64,000 nt of DNA from positions 1-64,000 of the forward strand of contig NZ_JACIGE010000017.1 of the NCBI RefSeq assembly GCF_014197755.1. Reading direction: 5' to 3'. Below the pieces are notes generated by a model that was given only the letters and a program-made list of their open reading frames with translations, did not search any database and was not told the origin of the DNA. Below, one piece after another: positions 17,230 to 26,600 of the stretch. Numbering within the stretch: position 1 is the stretch's first letter; every line of letters starts with the position of its first letter. A program made the position numbers and the translations under genes. Source of the stretch: Rhodocyclus tenuis (GTDB taxonomy: Bacteria; Pseudomonadota; Gammaproteobacteria; Burkholderiales; Rhodocyclaceae).

Positions 17230-17322
17230 GAGAAAAACAGGCCTCCATAAAAGTCGTCACGCAACAATTCCCGGCATCACCAGCAGGCGCCTCGGGCCGC
17301 TGGCCGGCGAGTACGGGCTCGT

Positions 17323-20300
17323 TCAGGCGAGCTCCCGCTTGATCGCCTGCAGCACCGCCGCCATCTCCGCCTCAAGACTCCCGAGCAGCCCATCGACACT
17401 GCCGGGGGCTTCCACCTTCAATTCGCTTTCGATCTCGCGTGCCAGACCCTGCAGCGCTGCGGCGCCAATCGAACCGGCGCTACCGCTGAGCGAATGCGCC
17501 AGCCGCCGGGCGTCGTCGCCCGCGTCAGCCGCCAGCGCACAGCGAATATCCTCGGCAGCATTGGAGAATTTTTCGGCAAAGCGCTGCAGCATTTTCAGAT
17601 AGACGTCGCGGTTGCCATCGACGAAGTACAGGCCGGCGCCGACGTCGAGTGCGCCCGCTGGCGCATTTGCCGGCACCGCCTCGGGTACGCTTTCGGCCGG
17701 GCTGACGCTTTCGGCTGCGGGCACCACATCCCGCAGATAACGGTGCAAGGCAGCGTAGAGCAGTTTCGGTGCAACCGGCTTGCTCACCAGATCGTTCATG
17801 CCGGCGTCCATGCAGTTCTCGCGTTCTTCATCGAAGACGTTCGCCGTCATGGCAATGATCGGCAAGGTCGCGAAACGTGGCTGCGCGCGGATGGCACGCG
17901 TCGCTGCGATGCCGTCCATGACCGGCATCTGTATATCCATGAGCACGGCGTCGAAGCGCTCTTCATCGAGCAAGGCCAGCGCCTGCTCGCCGTTGTCGGC
18001 GATGCGCACCTCGACGCCGATCTTTGCCAGAAGCCCCTTGCCGACCAGCTGATTGACCTCGTTGTCCTCGACCAGCAGGACGCGCTTGCCGCGCAAGGAT
18101 TCGTCGGCGGCAGGCAGCGGCAAACGCTCCGCCGGGCGAAGCCCGCCGGGAGCGCCGAGGACTTCCTGAATGGCAGAGAGCAGCGCGGCGCGACTGACCG
18201 GCTTGGTCAGGAAGATGCGCGCGCCTTTCTCTTCCAGCGCGTCCATCGTGGGCGGATCGACGCTGCCGACGAGAATCGCCGGAACGGCGAGGAACTGCGG
18301 CTGCCGACGAAGTAGCGCAAGCACATCGACGCCGTCGATTGCGGGAAGGCTCCAGTCAAGCAGCAGCAAACGGAAGTCGCCAGCGGCAGCGACCTGTGCT
18401 GCCGCAAGGCCCTGTTCGCCGCTCTTCAGCAACTGCGCCGTGAAGCCGAGATCGGACAGCAGATGCGCGAGCAGCGTTCGGGTAAACAGGCTTTCAACCA
18501 CGACAAGCACCGCGCCATTCTGCCCGCTACGTCTGAACGTCGGATTTTCCTGATCAAGCGGCGCACGATCAAAGCCGATATCGACCTGAAACCGCGTCCC
18601 GTAACCCCTGCCCCTGCTGTCGACGACGATGCTGCCACCCATCATATTGACCAGTTGCTGGCAGATGCTCAGGCCAAGTCCGGTGCCGCCGTACTTTCGT
18701 GTCACCGTCGAATCCAGCTGACCAAAGGGTTTGAACAGCCCGTCGATATCCTCTGCGTCAAGGCCGATGCCGGTATCGGTGACGGCCATGCGCAGTCGCA
18801 CCTGCCGATCGCTGGCTTGCAGCACCGTGATGCTCAAGGCAATCGTTCCCGAGGAAGTGAATTTGATGCTGTTGCTGATCAGGTTGGCGAGAACCTGGTT
18901 GAGGCGCAGCGGATCGCCGACCAGCTCCATCGGTACGTCAGGATCAAGCACGAGGATGAAGTGCAGTCCCTTCTCACGGACCTTCAGCGAAAACAGCGCA
19001 TCAAGATTGCTGATCACGGCTTCCAGCCCGAAGGGGATGTGCTCGACCGTCAGCTTGCCGGCTTCAATCTTCGAAAAATCGAGAATGTCATTGATGACGC
19101 CGAGCAAGGCGCCAGCCGCGAGGTGGATCTTTTCCAGATAGTCGCGCTGCGTCGGGTCAAGATCCGTTTGCAGTGTCAGATGCGAAAGTCCGATGATCGC
19201 GTTCATCGGCGTGCGGATCTCGTGGCTCATCTTGGCCAGAAACTGGCTCTTGGCAAGGCTGCCGGCTTCAGCCGCCTTTTTTGCCAAGACCAGTTCGGTG
19301 ATGTCGAAACGGAAGCCGACGCGGTGGCCTTCCGGTGTCACCCGTTCGCGGATTCGCAGCCAGCGACCGTCGCCGAGTTCCTGTATCAGGTCGCTCGCGC
19401 CACTGCGGTGGTGTTCGAGCCGTTCGGCAACCCACTCATCGATACGCCCAACGGCCGCATCATACTGACCGCGTTCGGCGCCGATGCGGATAATCTCCTC
19501 GAAGGAACGTCCGGGAACCAGCAGATCGGCCGATTTCTGATAACGCTCGCGATACTCCTTGTTGCAGTACGCCAGGCGGTCGTGCTGATCGTAAATGACG
19601 AAAGCCTCGCCGATCGTGTCAATCGCCGAACGGAACATCGCCTGGCTTTCGCTGTAGCGCTTTTCAATTTCGATGCGTGCGGCCAAGGCGCGAAACAGCA
19701 GCACAACCAGCGTAATGAACAGCGCGCTCACCGTGGCCGCGGTTCCGAGAACGGCACGCTGGTGCTGGGCGAAGGGCGCCAGTACACCAGCCAGCGAGCG
19801 GCCGATGGAAAAGTTGAGCTCGTACTCGGGGAGGCGGAAGTAGCCATAGACACGCTCAACGCCGTCGATCTGGGAAACCCGGGTGAAATTGCCGCTGATC
19901 GGCGCAGCCGGCGCGAGGTAGGGGGCTTCGGCCAGCGTGGTGCCGATGGCGCCGGCGCTGAGCGGCTGGCGTGCCATCACTTCGCCGCTGTCCCTGACCA
20001 TCGTGCTGCTGCCGTTAGCCTCGACAAAGGCCTTGTCGCTGAAGCCCTGGAAAGAATCCGGACTGACAGACAGGACAAGGACGCCCTTGAAATGCCCATT
20101 GACGATGATCGGCCGCGTGAACTGGAGCGACCACTTTCCCGAAACCTTGCCTTTCACCGGTTTGCTGATGAACAGGTGGTCCTTGCCGCTGCCGAGATGG
20201 ATCCTGAAATGCTCGCGCTCGCCGAGGAAAGTGCGCTTGCTCGCCGGCGCGAGATTCGAATAGGCGAGGTAGCCCTCCTCGTCGATCACCGCCACCTGGA

Positions 20301-20592
20301 AAGTGACGTCGGCCATGTATTGCTGTCGGCGTTTCACCAGGAGCGAAAAAGCTTCGGCATTACCCGTCCAGTAGGCGCGCAGGTCGACCAGAACCTCGTC
20401 GAGACGCTTGATCTTCGCCAGCGAGTTCTCGGCGAAGGCTTGCGCCTGCAGCCGGGTCAGCGACTCGGCCTCCTGCAGGTAGCTGGTCCGGCTGCGGTCG
20501 ATTTCATAGAGCGCGCCCACCCAGATCACGAGCAGGCTGACGGCGATGGTCAGTGCCGTCAGCGTCCTGATCTTCAAGGTCGGATTCTTCAT
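17323..20592 (-). CDS. hybrid sensor histidine kinase (Cache-PAS-HisKA-HATPase-REC-REC-Hpt)
   Basis: 1089 aa from MKNPTLKIR, chosen because GGAGG lies eight bases before that ATG. A transmembrane helix (about 10-30), a periplasmic dCache-like sensor (about 60-290), a second transmembrane helix (about 300-325), PAS (340-455), then the H-box SHEIRTPMNAII (His near 455), N-box NLISNSIKFT, two receivers (about 715-840 and 865-990; LLLDWSLP and LMDIQMPVMDG) and an Hpt domain with RRLAHSLSGSAGS. The first receiver has a variant pocket (VVVES instead of a DD pair) and may be degenerate. It follows parA and shares the orientation of the chemosensory genes. Confidence 0.92.
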   Translation of the reverse strand: MKNPTLKIRTLTALTIAVSLLVIWVGALYEIDRSRTSYLQEAESLTRLQAQAFAENSLAKIKRLDEVLVDLRAYWTGNAEAFSLLVKRRQQYMADVTFQVAVIDEEGYLAYSNLAPASKRTFLGEREHFRIHLGSGKDHLFISKPVKGKVSGKWSLQFTRPIIVNGHFKGVLVLSVSPDSFQGFSDKAFVEANGSSTMVRDSGEVMARQPLSAGAIGTTLAEAPYLAPAAPISGNFTRVSQIDGVERVYGYFRLPEYELNFSIGRSLAGVLAPFAQHQRAVLGTAATVSALFITLVVLLFRALAARIEIEKRYSESQAMFRSAIDTIGEAFVIYDQHDRLAYCNKEYRERYQKSADLLVPGRSFEEIIRIGAERGQYDAAVGRIDEWVAERLEHHRSGASDLIQELGDGRWLRIRERVTPEGHRVGFRFDITELVLAKKAAEAGSLAKSQFLAKMSHEIRTPMNAIIGLSHLTLQTDLDPTQRDYLEKIHLAAGALLGVINDILDFSKIEAGKLTVEHIPFGLEAVISNLDALFSLKVREKGLHFILVLDPDVPMELVGDPLRLNQVLANLISNSIKFTSSGTIALSITVLQASDRQVRLRMAVTDTGIGLDAEDIDGLFKPFGQLDSTVTRKYGGTGLGLSICQQLVNMMGGSIVVDSRGRGYGTRFQVDIGFDRAPLDQENPTFRRSGQNGAVLVVVESLFTRTLLAHLLSDLGFTAQLLKSGEQGLAAAQVAAAGDFRLLLLDWSLPAIDGVDVLALLRRQPQFLAVPAILVGSVDPPTMDALEEKGARIFLTKPVSRAALLSAIQEVLGAPGGLRPAERLPLPAADESLRGKRVLLVEDNEVNQLVGKGLLAKIGVEVRIADNGEQALALLDEERFDAVLMDIQMPVMDGIAATRAIRAQPRFATLPIIAMTANVFDEERENCMDAGMNDLVSKPVAPKLLYAALHRYLRDVVPAAESVSPAESVPEAVPANAPAGALDVGAGLYFVDGNRDVYLKMLQRFAEKFSNAAEDIRCALAADAGDDARRLAHSLSGSAGSIGAAALQGLAREIESELKVEAPGSVDGLLGSLEAEMAAVLQAIKRELA

Positions 20593-20692
20593 GCAAGACC
20601 TCCGCGCCGGAACAGACTGACAGATAAACGAATGGCAGCCGCGACCGGCGGAAGGAAGCGCCACCCGGCACGCTATCGCTGAGCGCTAGCAA

Positions 20693-21451
20693 TCACCCCC
20701 AGCGTCCGCCGATCGTCTCGGCGACGGCGGCATAATCCTCGGCAGCCCGACTCTTCGGTGCGTAATAGCGCAACGGCTTGCCGGCGGCAAAGGACTCGGC
20801 CAGACGGATGTCGGTACGAACGCAGCCGAGCAGGCGCGAGGCACCGAACTGCTGCGACACGCCGCCCGTCACCTGCCGGTGCAGGCCGATGCGCGCATCG
20901 CACATCACCGGCAGGAAACCGAGCAGACGCAGCTGCGGATTGGCCGAGCCGCTGGCCACCCGGAAGAGCACGCGCGCCAGCTGGCGTACGCCCTCGCCGG
21001 CGAGGAAGTGCGGCAGGAACGGCACCAGCACCCGGTCGGCGGCATGCAGCGCCGCCAGCAGCAGGATGTCGAGCGAAGGCGGCGTGTCGAGGATGATCAG
21101 GTCGTAGCGCGCGTGCAGCCCCGCGTCGGCGAGCGCACGGCGCAGCAGCAGTTCGTCGCGGCTGCCCGAACCGTGCTCGAACAGCTGATCGGCCGGCAGC
21201 AGGTGCAGCCTTTCCCAGGCCGACTGGCGCAGCGCCGGCAGCAGTGGCTGGCCGCTGGCAAACAGGTCATGGACGGTCGGCTCGCCCTTACCGACCCTGA
21301 TCCCGAGTCCGATCGCGCAGTGCCCCTGCGTGTCGAGATCGACCAGCAGCACGCGCTCGCCGCGCGCGGCAAACTCCGCAGCCAGGTTGACCGAAGTACT
21401 GGTCTTGCCAGTGCCGCCTTTGCGGTTGGTGATGACCAGAACGCGGGCCAT
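20693..21451 (-). CDS. ParA/MinD-family ATPase (ParC-like array positioning)
   Basis: 252 aa with a deviant Walker A NRKGGTGKTS (residues 8-17), switch I/II LVDLDTQGH and LDTPPSLD. Typical ParA length without the N-terminal DNA-binding domain of plasmid partition ParA. There is no parB beside it; it lies six bases after an MCP gene and in the middle of chemosensory genes. By analogy with ParC of Vibrio and PpfA of Rhodobacter it probably positions or segregates a chemosensory array. The array role is inferred from context. Confidence 0.88.
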   Translation of the reverse strand: MARVLVITNRKGGTGKTSTSVNLAAEFAARGERVLLVDLDTQGHCAIGLGIRVGKGEPTVHDLFASGQPLLPALRQSAWERLHLLPADQLFEHGSGSRDELLLRRALADAGLHARYDLIILDTPPSLDILLLAALHAADRVLVPFLPHFLAGEGVRQLARVLFRVASGSANPQLRLLGFLPVMCDARIGLHRQVTGGVSQQFGASRLLGCVRTDIRLAESFAAGKPLRYYAPKSRAAEDYAAVAETIGGRWG

Positions 21452-21456
21452 GGGCG

Positions 21457-22761
21457 CTAGAACAGCTCGATCGCCGGCCGGCTGTCGCCGGCAGCGCCGC
21501 TGCCGGTCACCGTCGCATGCGCAGCGCGCTGGCTGTCCATCACGTAGCGATCGAGATGACTGTCGAGCCGCGCCTTGAGCGTCTGCTGCAACAGGCCATC
21601 CCAGAGCGGGTCATTGACGTTCTGCGCCAGGCCGAGCAGGTGTTCGTCGAGTTCGTGCAGCGCGCACTGGATCTGTTCGATGCGCTGGCGAACGACATCC
21701 TGGAACTGCAACTGTCCGAGCGCTTCGGAAAGGCGTTCGACCAGCTGCCGGTTGTTGCCGTCAACGCGATCCATGACCTCCATCAGCGCCTGCGTGCCTT
21801 CGCTGAAGCGCGCGTCCATCGAACCGAGATCGTCGATGATGCGACGCAACTCGGACGAGGTCTCGTAGGTGCTGATCGCTGCCTTGGCCATCAGCAGTTC
21901 CTGTTCGGCACCTTTGGCCGCGGCACTGATCTTCGTCGCGATATCGGCGGCGGCGCCGGCGGTCTGTGTCGACAGCTTTCTGACCTCGTCGGCAACGACG
22001 GCAAAGCCGCGCCCCGATTCGCCGGCGCGGGCGGCTTCGATGGCGGCGTTGAGCGCGAGCAGATTGGTCTGCTTGGCGATTTCGGAAATGACGCCGACCA
22101 GCGGCGACAGTTCGCCGACCTCGCGCGACAGGCGCTCGACGCGTTCGAGGTTGAGCGCCAGCTCGTGCTGGTGCGAATGCATGTGCTCGTCGAGCACCTT
22201 GATGACGTCGCGGTTGTAGCTCGATTGCTGGCGGGTAACCTCGGTCAGCTTGACGCCGTCGTGCGTCGATTGCTTGATCGCGTCGATCTGCGCATGCGAC
22301 AGCGCATTGATGGTGTTGATCTCGCCGATCACGGCGACGACACCGCCTTCGGTTTCGGCGATGGCGCCTTCCAGCTGCCGGTTCATGATCTCGAGGTAGG
22401 GCGCGACGTTGTTCAGTTCGCCATGCACCGCGTTCTCGCGGACGCGGTCACCTTGCAGCCGCACCGTACCCTCGCGCAAGGCGCGCCGGACGACGGCAAG
22501 TTCCTTGCGGATGAAGGTCCAGGACAAGAGGAGCGTCAGCGGGACGAAGCTCAGCATGCTGAGCAGCGTGGTGATCGTGAAGTCACCAGCCAGGCTGACG
22601 CCGGCCGGCTCGAGCAGGGTGTCATGCAGCCACGGCGAACAGAACCAGGCGACGAGGCTGCTGACAAGCATCGCCGTCAACGCCGCCAGCACGAGACGGA
22701 CGACGACGCCGGCACCGGGGACGCGGATCGGTTTTGGCTCCGGGGAAGCGGGCTTGCTCAA
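21457..22761 (-). CDS. membrane methyl-accepting chemotaxis protein with short periplasmic loop
   Basis: 434 aa. Two transmembrane helices (about 20-40 and 62-84) enclose only about 20 residues, so there is no periplasmic ligand domain. The signalling domain has the canonical tip [21 protein letters not shown] and [15 protein letters not shown] (about residues 235-275). The C-terminal part contains [17 protein letters not shown], a motif of phosphatase or CheZ-like helices in related proteins, and the protein ends RPAIELF. Its start is three bases from the stop of the upstream cheY and it is six bases from parA, so the three are co-transcribed. Confidence 0.9.
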   Translation of the reverse strand: MSKPASPEPKPIRVPGAGVVVRLVLAALTAMLVSSLVAWFCSPWLHDTLLEPAGVSLAGDFTITTLLSMLSFVPLTLLLSWTFIRKELAVVRRALREGTVRLQGDRVRENAVHGELNNVAPYLEIMNRQLEGAIAETEGGVVAVIGEINTINALSHAQIDAIKQSTHDGVKLTEVTRQQSSYNRDVIKVLDEHMHSHQHELALNLERVERLSREVGELSPLVGVISEIAKQTNLLALNAAIEAARAGESGRGFAVVADEVRKLSTQTAGAAADIATKISAAAKGAEQELLMAKAAISTYETSSELRRIIDDLGSMDARFSEGTQALMEVMDRVDGNNRQLVERLSEALGQLQFQDVVRQRIEQIQCALHELDEHLLGLAQNVNDPLWDGLLQQTLKARLDSHLDRYVMDSQRAAHATVTGSGAAGDSRPAIELF

Positions 22762-22763
22762 GC

Positions 22764-23138
22764 TCAGGCTCCTGGGACGACTTGCTTGATCACCTTGATC
22801 AGATCGGCGCCGGAAACGGGTTTCACCAGCCAGCCGGTAGCGCCGAGCCTCTTGCCTTCGTCACGCTTGGCGGCCTGGCTTTCGGTGGTCAGCGTCAGGA
22901 TCGGTACAAAGCGGAAACCCGGCAACGCCTTGACGTTCTTGATCAGTTCAAGCCCGCCCATGCGCGGCATGTTGATGTCGGTGATGATCAGGTCCGGCTT
23001 GAAGCCGGTCTTCAGTTTGCTCAGTGCCGCCTCGCCGTCGGCGGCGGTTTCAACCTTGAAGCCGTTCATTTCCAGAGTCGCCTTGACGCTCATCAGCATC
23101 GTTGCCGAGTCGTCCACAATCATGATGGTCTTTGCCAT
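22764..23138 (-). CDS. cheY: CheY-like response regulator
   Basis: 124 aa, a single receiver domain. Acidic pair IVDDS, phosphoacceptor in [13 protein letters not shown], Thr in LTLTTES and Lys of LVKPV are all present. The ATG is preceded by a GA-rich purine tract. It lies between the STAS-like gene and the MCP. The operon contains a second CheY next to CheR; the two are clearly different (this one is closer to the CheA/STAS end), so one may drive output and the other act as a phosphate sink. Confidence 0.9.
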   Translation of the reverse strand: MAKTIMIVDDSATMLMSVKATLEMNGFKVETAADGEAALSKLKTGFKPDLIITDINMPRMGGLELIKNVKALPGFRFVPILTLTTESQAAKRDEGKRLGATGWLVKPVSGADLIKVIKQVVPGA

Positions 23139-23212
23139 ATTCGTTCTCTCTCTCGTTCACTTTCCAGGTTCGTCGTGCGTGATATCAATGCGCTGCTGCA
23201 AGGATCGGGGGA

Positions 23213-23455
23213 TCAGGGGGGTGCGGCCAGCGCCGATCTGAGCCAGCCGGTGAAGGCGGCGTCGGCCGGCCAGGCGACGATGGCAACGCTGGCAGCCATC
23301 AACACCTGCAGGTTGGCCGGATGCAGATGCATGCAGGCAGAGAGGTCGATCCTCGCGCCGGGCTTCTTCTGCAGCCATTCAAGCAGGCCTTCGGCGTCTT
23401 CAACGCTGACCACTTCGGTGAACAGCGCCTGATTCTTCCTGAATTCGATCGGCAT
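23213..23455 (-). CDS. STAS-like domain protein
   Basis: 80 aa. The pattern ARIDLSACMHLHPANLQVLMAA fits the central strand and helix of a STAS (anti-sigma antagonist-like) fold, although the usual phosphorylatable Ser position reads Cys/Met. Its ATG overlaps the cheA stop by one base (TGATG), so it is translated with CheA. STAS-like proteins are found in several non-flagellar chemosensory clusters; the partner here is unknown. Confidence 0.75.
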   Translation of the reverse strand: MPIEFRKNQALFTEVVSVEDAEGLLEWLQKKPGARIDLSACMHLHPANLQVLMAASVAIVAWPADAAFTGWLRSALAAPP

Positions 23456-26232
23456 CAGAACAGCCCCTTGATGTTCAACACCATCAGTACGGAACCATCG
23501 CCCATCAGCGCCGAACCCGAGTAGGCGGGCAGGCCGGCGAGAACGCCGGCCATCGGCTTGAGGATGATGTCCACGGTTTCGCGGAAGTCGTCGACCAAGA
23601 GACCGACCGACTCGTCGCCGAGGCGCACGACGAGGACGGCGAGTTCGTCTTCTGCGTTGGCCAGCGGTGGCGCGGCGAGTCCGAGCAGGGCATTGGTCGA
23701 CTTGAGCGGGATGATGCGCCCGCGCAGGACGGTCGTCAGCGACTTCTTGATGCTACGGATGTCGGCACGCGGCACGCGTACGGTTTCGACGACGCAATCC
23801 ATCGGCACGCCGAAGATCTGCGCGTCCGATTCGACGATCATCACGTTGGTGACGGCCATCGACAGCGGCAGCGACAGGCGCAGGCGGGTGCCCTTGCCTT
23901 TCTGGCTCTCGAGCGAGATGGCACCATTCACTTTCTCGATGGCGGTACGCACCACATCCATGCCGACGCCGCGGCCGGACAGGTCGGAGACGACTTCGGC
24001 GGTCGAGAAGCCGGCGGCGAAGACGAGATTGACCGCTTCCTGATCGGAGATGCGTTCGAGCGCAGTCTCGTCGATCAGCCCCTTCTCGTAGGCCTTGCGC
24101 TTGATCACCGCCGGGTCGATGCCTTTGCCGTCGTCGACGATCTCGATGACGACGCGGTCGGATTCCTGCGTGGCGCGGATGGTCAGCGTTCCCGCCGGCG
24201 GCTTGCCGGCGGCGCGGCGCAGCTCGGGCAACTCGAAGCCGTGGTCGAGGCTGTTGCGCACGATGTGCACCAGCGGGTCGCCGAGCGCTTCGATGATGTT
24301 CTTGTCGGCTTCGGTGTCCTCACCTTCGAGCACCAGGTTCACTTCCTTGCCGAGCTTGCGCGAGATGTCGCGCACCAGGCGCGGGAAGCGCTGGAAGACG
24401 AAGGAGACGGGCATCATGCGGATTTGCATGATGCCGTCCTGCATTTCTTCGGCGATGCGGTTGATCACCGCGTACTGGGCCTTGATCTCGCGCGCGAGTT
24501 CGCGCACGCCGAACACCGTTTCGGCGCGACCGGCAAGGTAGGGCAAGGCGTTCTTGGCGACGACGATTTCGCCGATCAGGTTCATCAGGCGGTCGATCTT
24601 GGCCTGATCAACCTTGACGCTCTTCACTCCCGCCGCAGCGGCGTCTTCGGCGCGACGGCCGAACTTGACGTCGCTCTCGGCATCGTCTGCACGACGACCG
24701 GAGCTGCTTTCCCTGTCGCCGTCGGAAGCCGTATTGGCGCCGCCGCTCGCCGTGGCCACGGGCCGCGCCGCTGCAGTCGCCACGGCTGACGCTGACGGAT
24801 GATTCGCCGCCGCCGCGCTTTCGGCCGCAGGCGCAAAGTGATGCGCAAGCCAGTCGCTCAGGGGCTGCGCCGAGCCGCAGGCCAGCGACTGCGCGGTGGC
24901 AGTTTCGACTTCATGCACGGCTTCGCCGCGCCCGCTCGCGCGCAGACAGCCGGCCAGCGCGGCGCCAGCCGCGCGCAGACGGCCAAGCTGCCAGGGCGCT
25001 CCGAGCGGCAAGGAGAGAATCGCGCGCTGCGCCGCGACAATGGCGGCAAGCGCAGCCGCTTCCTCGGCGGCCAGCGGCGAGGCCGTCCCGGCTGCCGCTT
25101 CAGTCGCACCCGCCGCAGTGCCGGCGCCGACGGCAGGCGTCGCGCTCTGCTCGAGCAGGTACCAGTCGACCGGCTGCAGACTGCGCAGCGACTCGATCAG
25201 CGCCGCCAGCGCCGGATGATTGTCAGGTTCGCATTCGATCAGCAGCAGCAACCAGCGCAGTGCCGAAGAAAGCCACAGATCCGGATTCGACAGCTCGAGC
25301 ATGGCGCGCGCGGCGCGCGCCACTGCGCTGACATCGCCACCGCGCAAATTGCGCAGCGCATCGACGACAAGATCCTCGTAAACCGGGCCGCCGTTAGGAT
25401 CGCCCTGCGGCAGTACCAGCGCCAGAGGCGACACCGGCAGCAGCTTGATCTGCTCGGGCATGTAGCGGTAGTACTCGTCGATCTCGGCCCGCGGCGCCGT
25501 TGTCAGCAGGCGGAAGTCGAGCAGGCAGCGGTAGGCGTCCATTGCCGCGAGCGGCGGCCAGGGCGCGCGGGCGACAATACCGCCCCAGACAACGCCTGGC
25601 GTTTGCCGCGCCTGGAAGAACGGGTCATCACCATTGAAGAAGCACTCTTCTGCCGGCGAATAGCTCAGCCAGTGCAGGGGATTGCCGGCGCGCGCACTGC
25701 GGTACGCCGCCATGCGCGCCGTTTCCGGGATTTCAGCCAGCGGCAATTCGACTTTCGGCGCCAGCAACGGCGCAGTGGCCGCTGCTGCAGTAAGCACAAG
25801 CGGCGTCGCAGCTTCTTCGATCGCGCTCACTGCGCCCGCCTTTTCGGCACTGGCCATCAGCTGGCGCAGCGATTCGGCCAGCCGCGCCGAATCGGCAGCG
25901 TAGGCGGCACCGATGCTGCCCTCGGCCTCGATCTCGTCGCACAGCATGCCGACAAAATCCATGGCATCGAGCAGGCGGTCGGCGAGTTGCTGCGAATAGG
26001 CGACGCGGCCGTTGCGCACCGCGTCCATCAGGTCCTCGCCGGCGTGCAGCACGCGCGTCATTTCCGGGAAGTCGAACAGGCCGCTGTTGCCCTTGAGCGT
26101 ATGCACGAAGCGGAACAGCTCGGTCATCAGCTCGACATCGTCGGGGGCGTTCTCGAGTTGCATCAGCTTCTCGCCGATACCCTGCAGGAAATCGCGTGCC
26201 TCTGAAAGAAACTGCTCGAGCAGTGGACTCAT
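23455..26232 (-). CDS. cheA: chemotaxis histidine kinase CheA with large insert
   Basis: 925 aa, longer than the typical 650-750. The Hpt domain (about 1-130) has phosphorylatable His in FVHTLKGNSGLF. Residues about 165-400 form an unusual globular block (GNPLHWLSYSPAEECFF, LRNLRGGDVSAVARAARAML) in place of a recognisable P2, then an Ala/Ser-rich linker to about 540. Dimerisation starts near IDRLMNLIGEIVVAKN (about 545), the ATPase has NSLDHGFE and GRGVGMDVVRTAI, and the last 150 residues are a CheW-like domain. It overlaps cheY (upstream, ATGA) and the STAS gene. Confidence 0.93.
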   Translation of the reverse strand: MSPLLEQFLSEARDFLQGIGEKLMQLENAPDDVELMTELFRFVHTLKGNSGLFDFPEMTRVLHAGEDLMDAVRNGRVAYSQQLADRLLDAMDFVGMLCDEIEAEGSIGAAYAADSARLAESLRQLMASAEKAGAVSAIEEAATPLVLTAAAATAPLLAPKVELPLAEIPETARMAAYRSARAGNPLHWLSYSPAEECFFNGDDPFFQARQTPGVVWGGIVARAPWPPLAAMDAYRCLLDFRLLTTAPRAEIDEYYRYMPEQIKLLPVSPLALVLPQGDPNGGPVYEDLVVDALRNLRGGDVSAVARAARAMLELSNPDLWLSSALRWLLLLIECEPDNHPALAALIESLRSLQPVDWYLLEQSATPAVGAGTAAGATEAAAGTASPLAAEEAAALAAIVAAQRAILSLPLGAPWQLGRLRAAGAALAGCLRASGRGEAVHEVETATAQSLACGSAQPLSDWLAHHFAPAAESAAAANHPSASAVATAAARPVATASGGANTASDGDRESSSGRRADDAESDVKFGRRAEDAAAAGVKSVKVDQAKIDRLMNLIGEIVVAKNALPYLAGRAETVFGVRELAREIKAQYAVINRIAEEMQDGIMQIRMMPVSFVFQRFPRLVRDISRKLGKEVNLVLEGEDTEADKNIIEALGDPLVHIVRNSLDHGFELPELRRAAGKPPAGTLTIRATQESDRVVIEIVDDGKGIDPAVIKRKAYEKGLIDETALERISDQEAVNLVFAAGFSTAEVVSDLSGRGVGMDVVRTAIEKVNGAISLESQKGKGTRLRLSLPLSMAVTNVMIVESDAQIFGVPMDCVVETVRVPRADIRSIKKSLTTVLRGRIIPLKSTNALLGLAAPPLANAEDELAVLVVRLGDESVGLLVDDFRETVDIILKPMAGVLAGLPAYSGSALMGDGSVLMVLNIKGLF

Positions 26233-26600
26233 GCCGGCACCTCGCCGATCAGCATGCGCACCAGCAAGAGCAGACGTTCCGGCCGCGTCGGCTTGACCAG
26301 ATAGGCGTTGGCGCCGGCGGCATACGCCAGTTGTTCATCGCGCGCGCCGGCCTCGGTCGAAATCATGATCGCCGGCGCCTGCGGCAGCTCGCTGCCGCGC
26401 AATTCGCGCAGGAAACCATAGCCGTCGAGCTTGGGCATGTTCACATCGACCAGATACAGATCGAAAGTGCTCTGCAGCGCCTTTTCCAGTGCCTCGATGC
26501 CATTCACCGCCTCATCCACCGCGTAGCCGGCGGACTCGAGAATGGCGCGATGGAACAGGCGCACGGTCGCTGCATCATCAACAATCAGGATGCGTTTCAT
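26229..26600 (-). CDS. cheY: CheY-like response regulator
   Basis: 123 aa starting at MKRILIVDDAATVRL; the ATG overlaps the cheR stop (ATGA) and the stop overlaps the cheA ATG, so it is translationally coupled on both sides. Receiver hallmarks are DD in IVDDAA, Asp in YLVDVNMPKLDG, Ser/Thr in MISTEAG and Lys in LVKPTRP. A longer upstream frame is a shadow of cheR. It should accept phosphate from the co-encoded CheA. Confidence 0.9.
   Translation of the reverse strand: MKRILIVDDAATVRLFHRAILESAGYAVDEAVNGIEALEKALQSTFDLYLVDVNMPKLDGYGFLRELRGSELPQAPAIMISTEAGARDEQLAYAAGANAYLVKPTRPERLLLLVRMLIGEVPA

Noticed and set aside
18463-20682. 739-aa open frame antisense to the hybrid kinase
   Set aside because: Same reason; composition is Arg/Gln/Asp-rich as in reverse-frame shadows, and the kinase frame has all conserved boxes.
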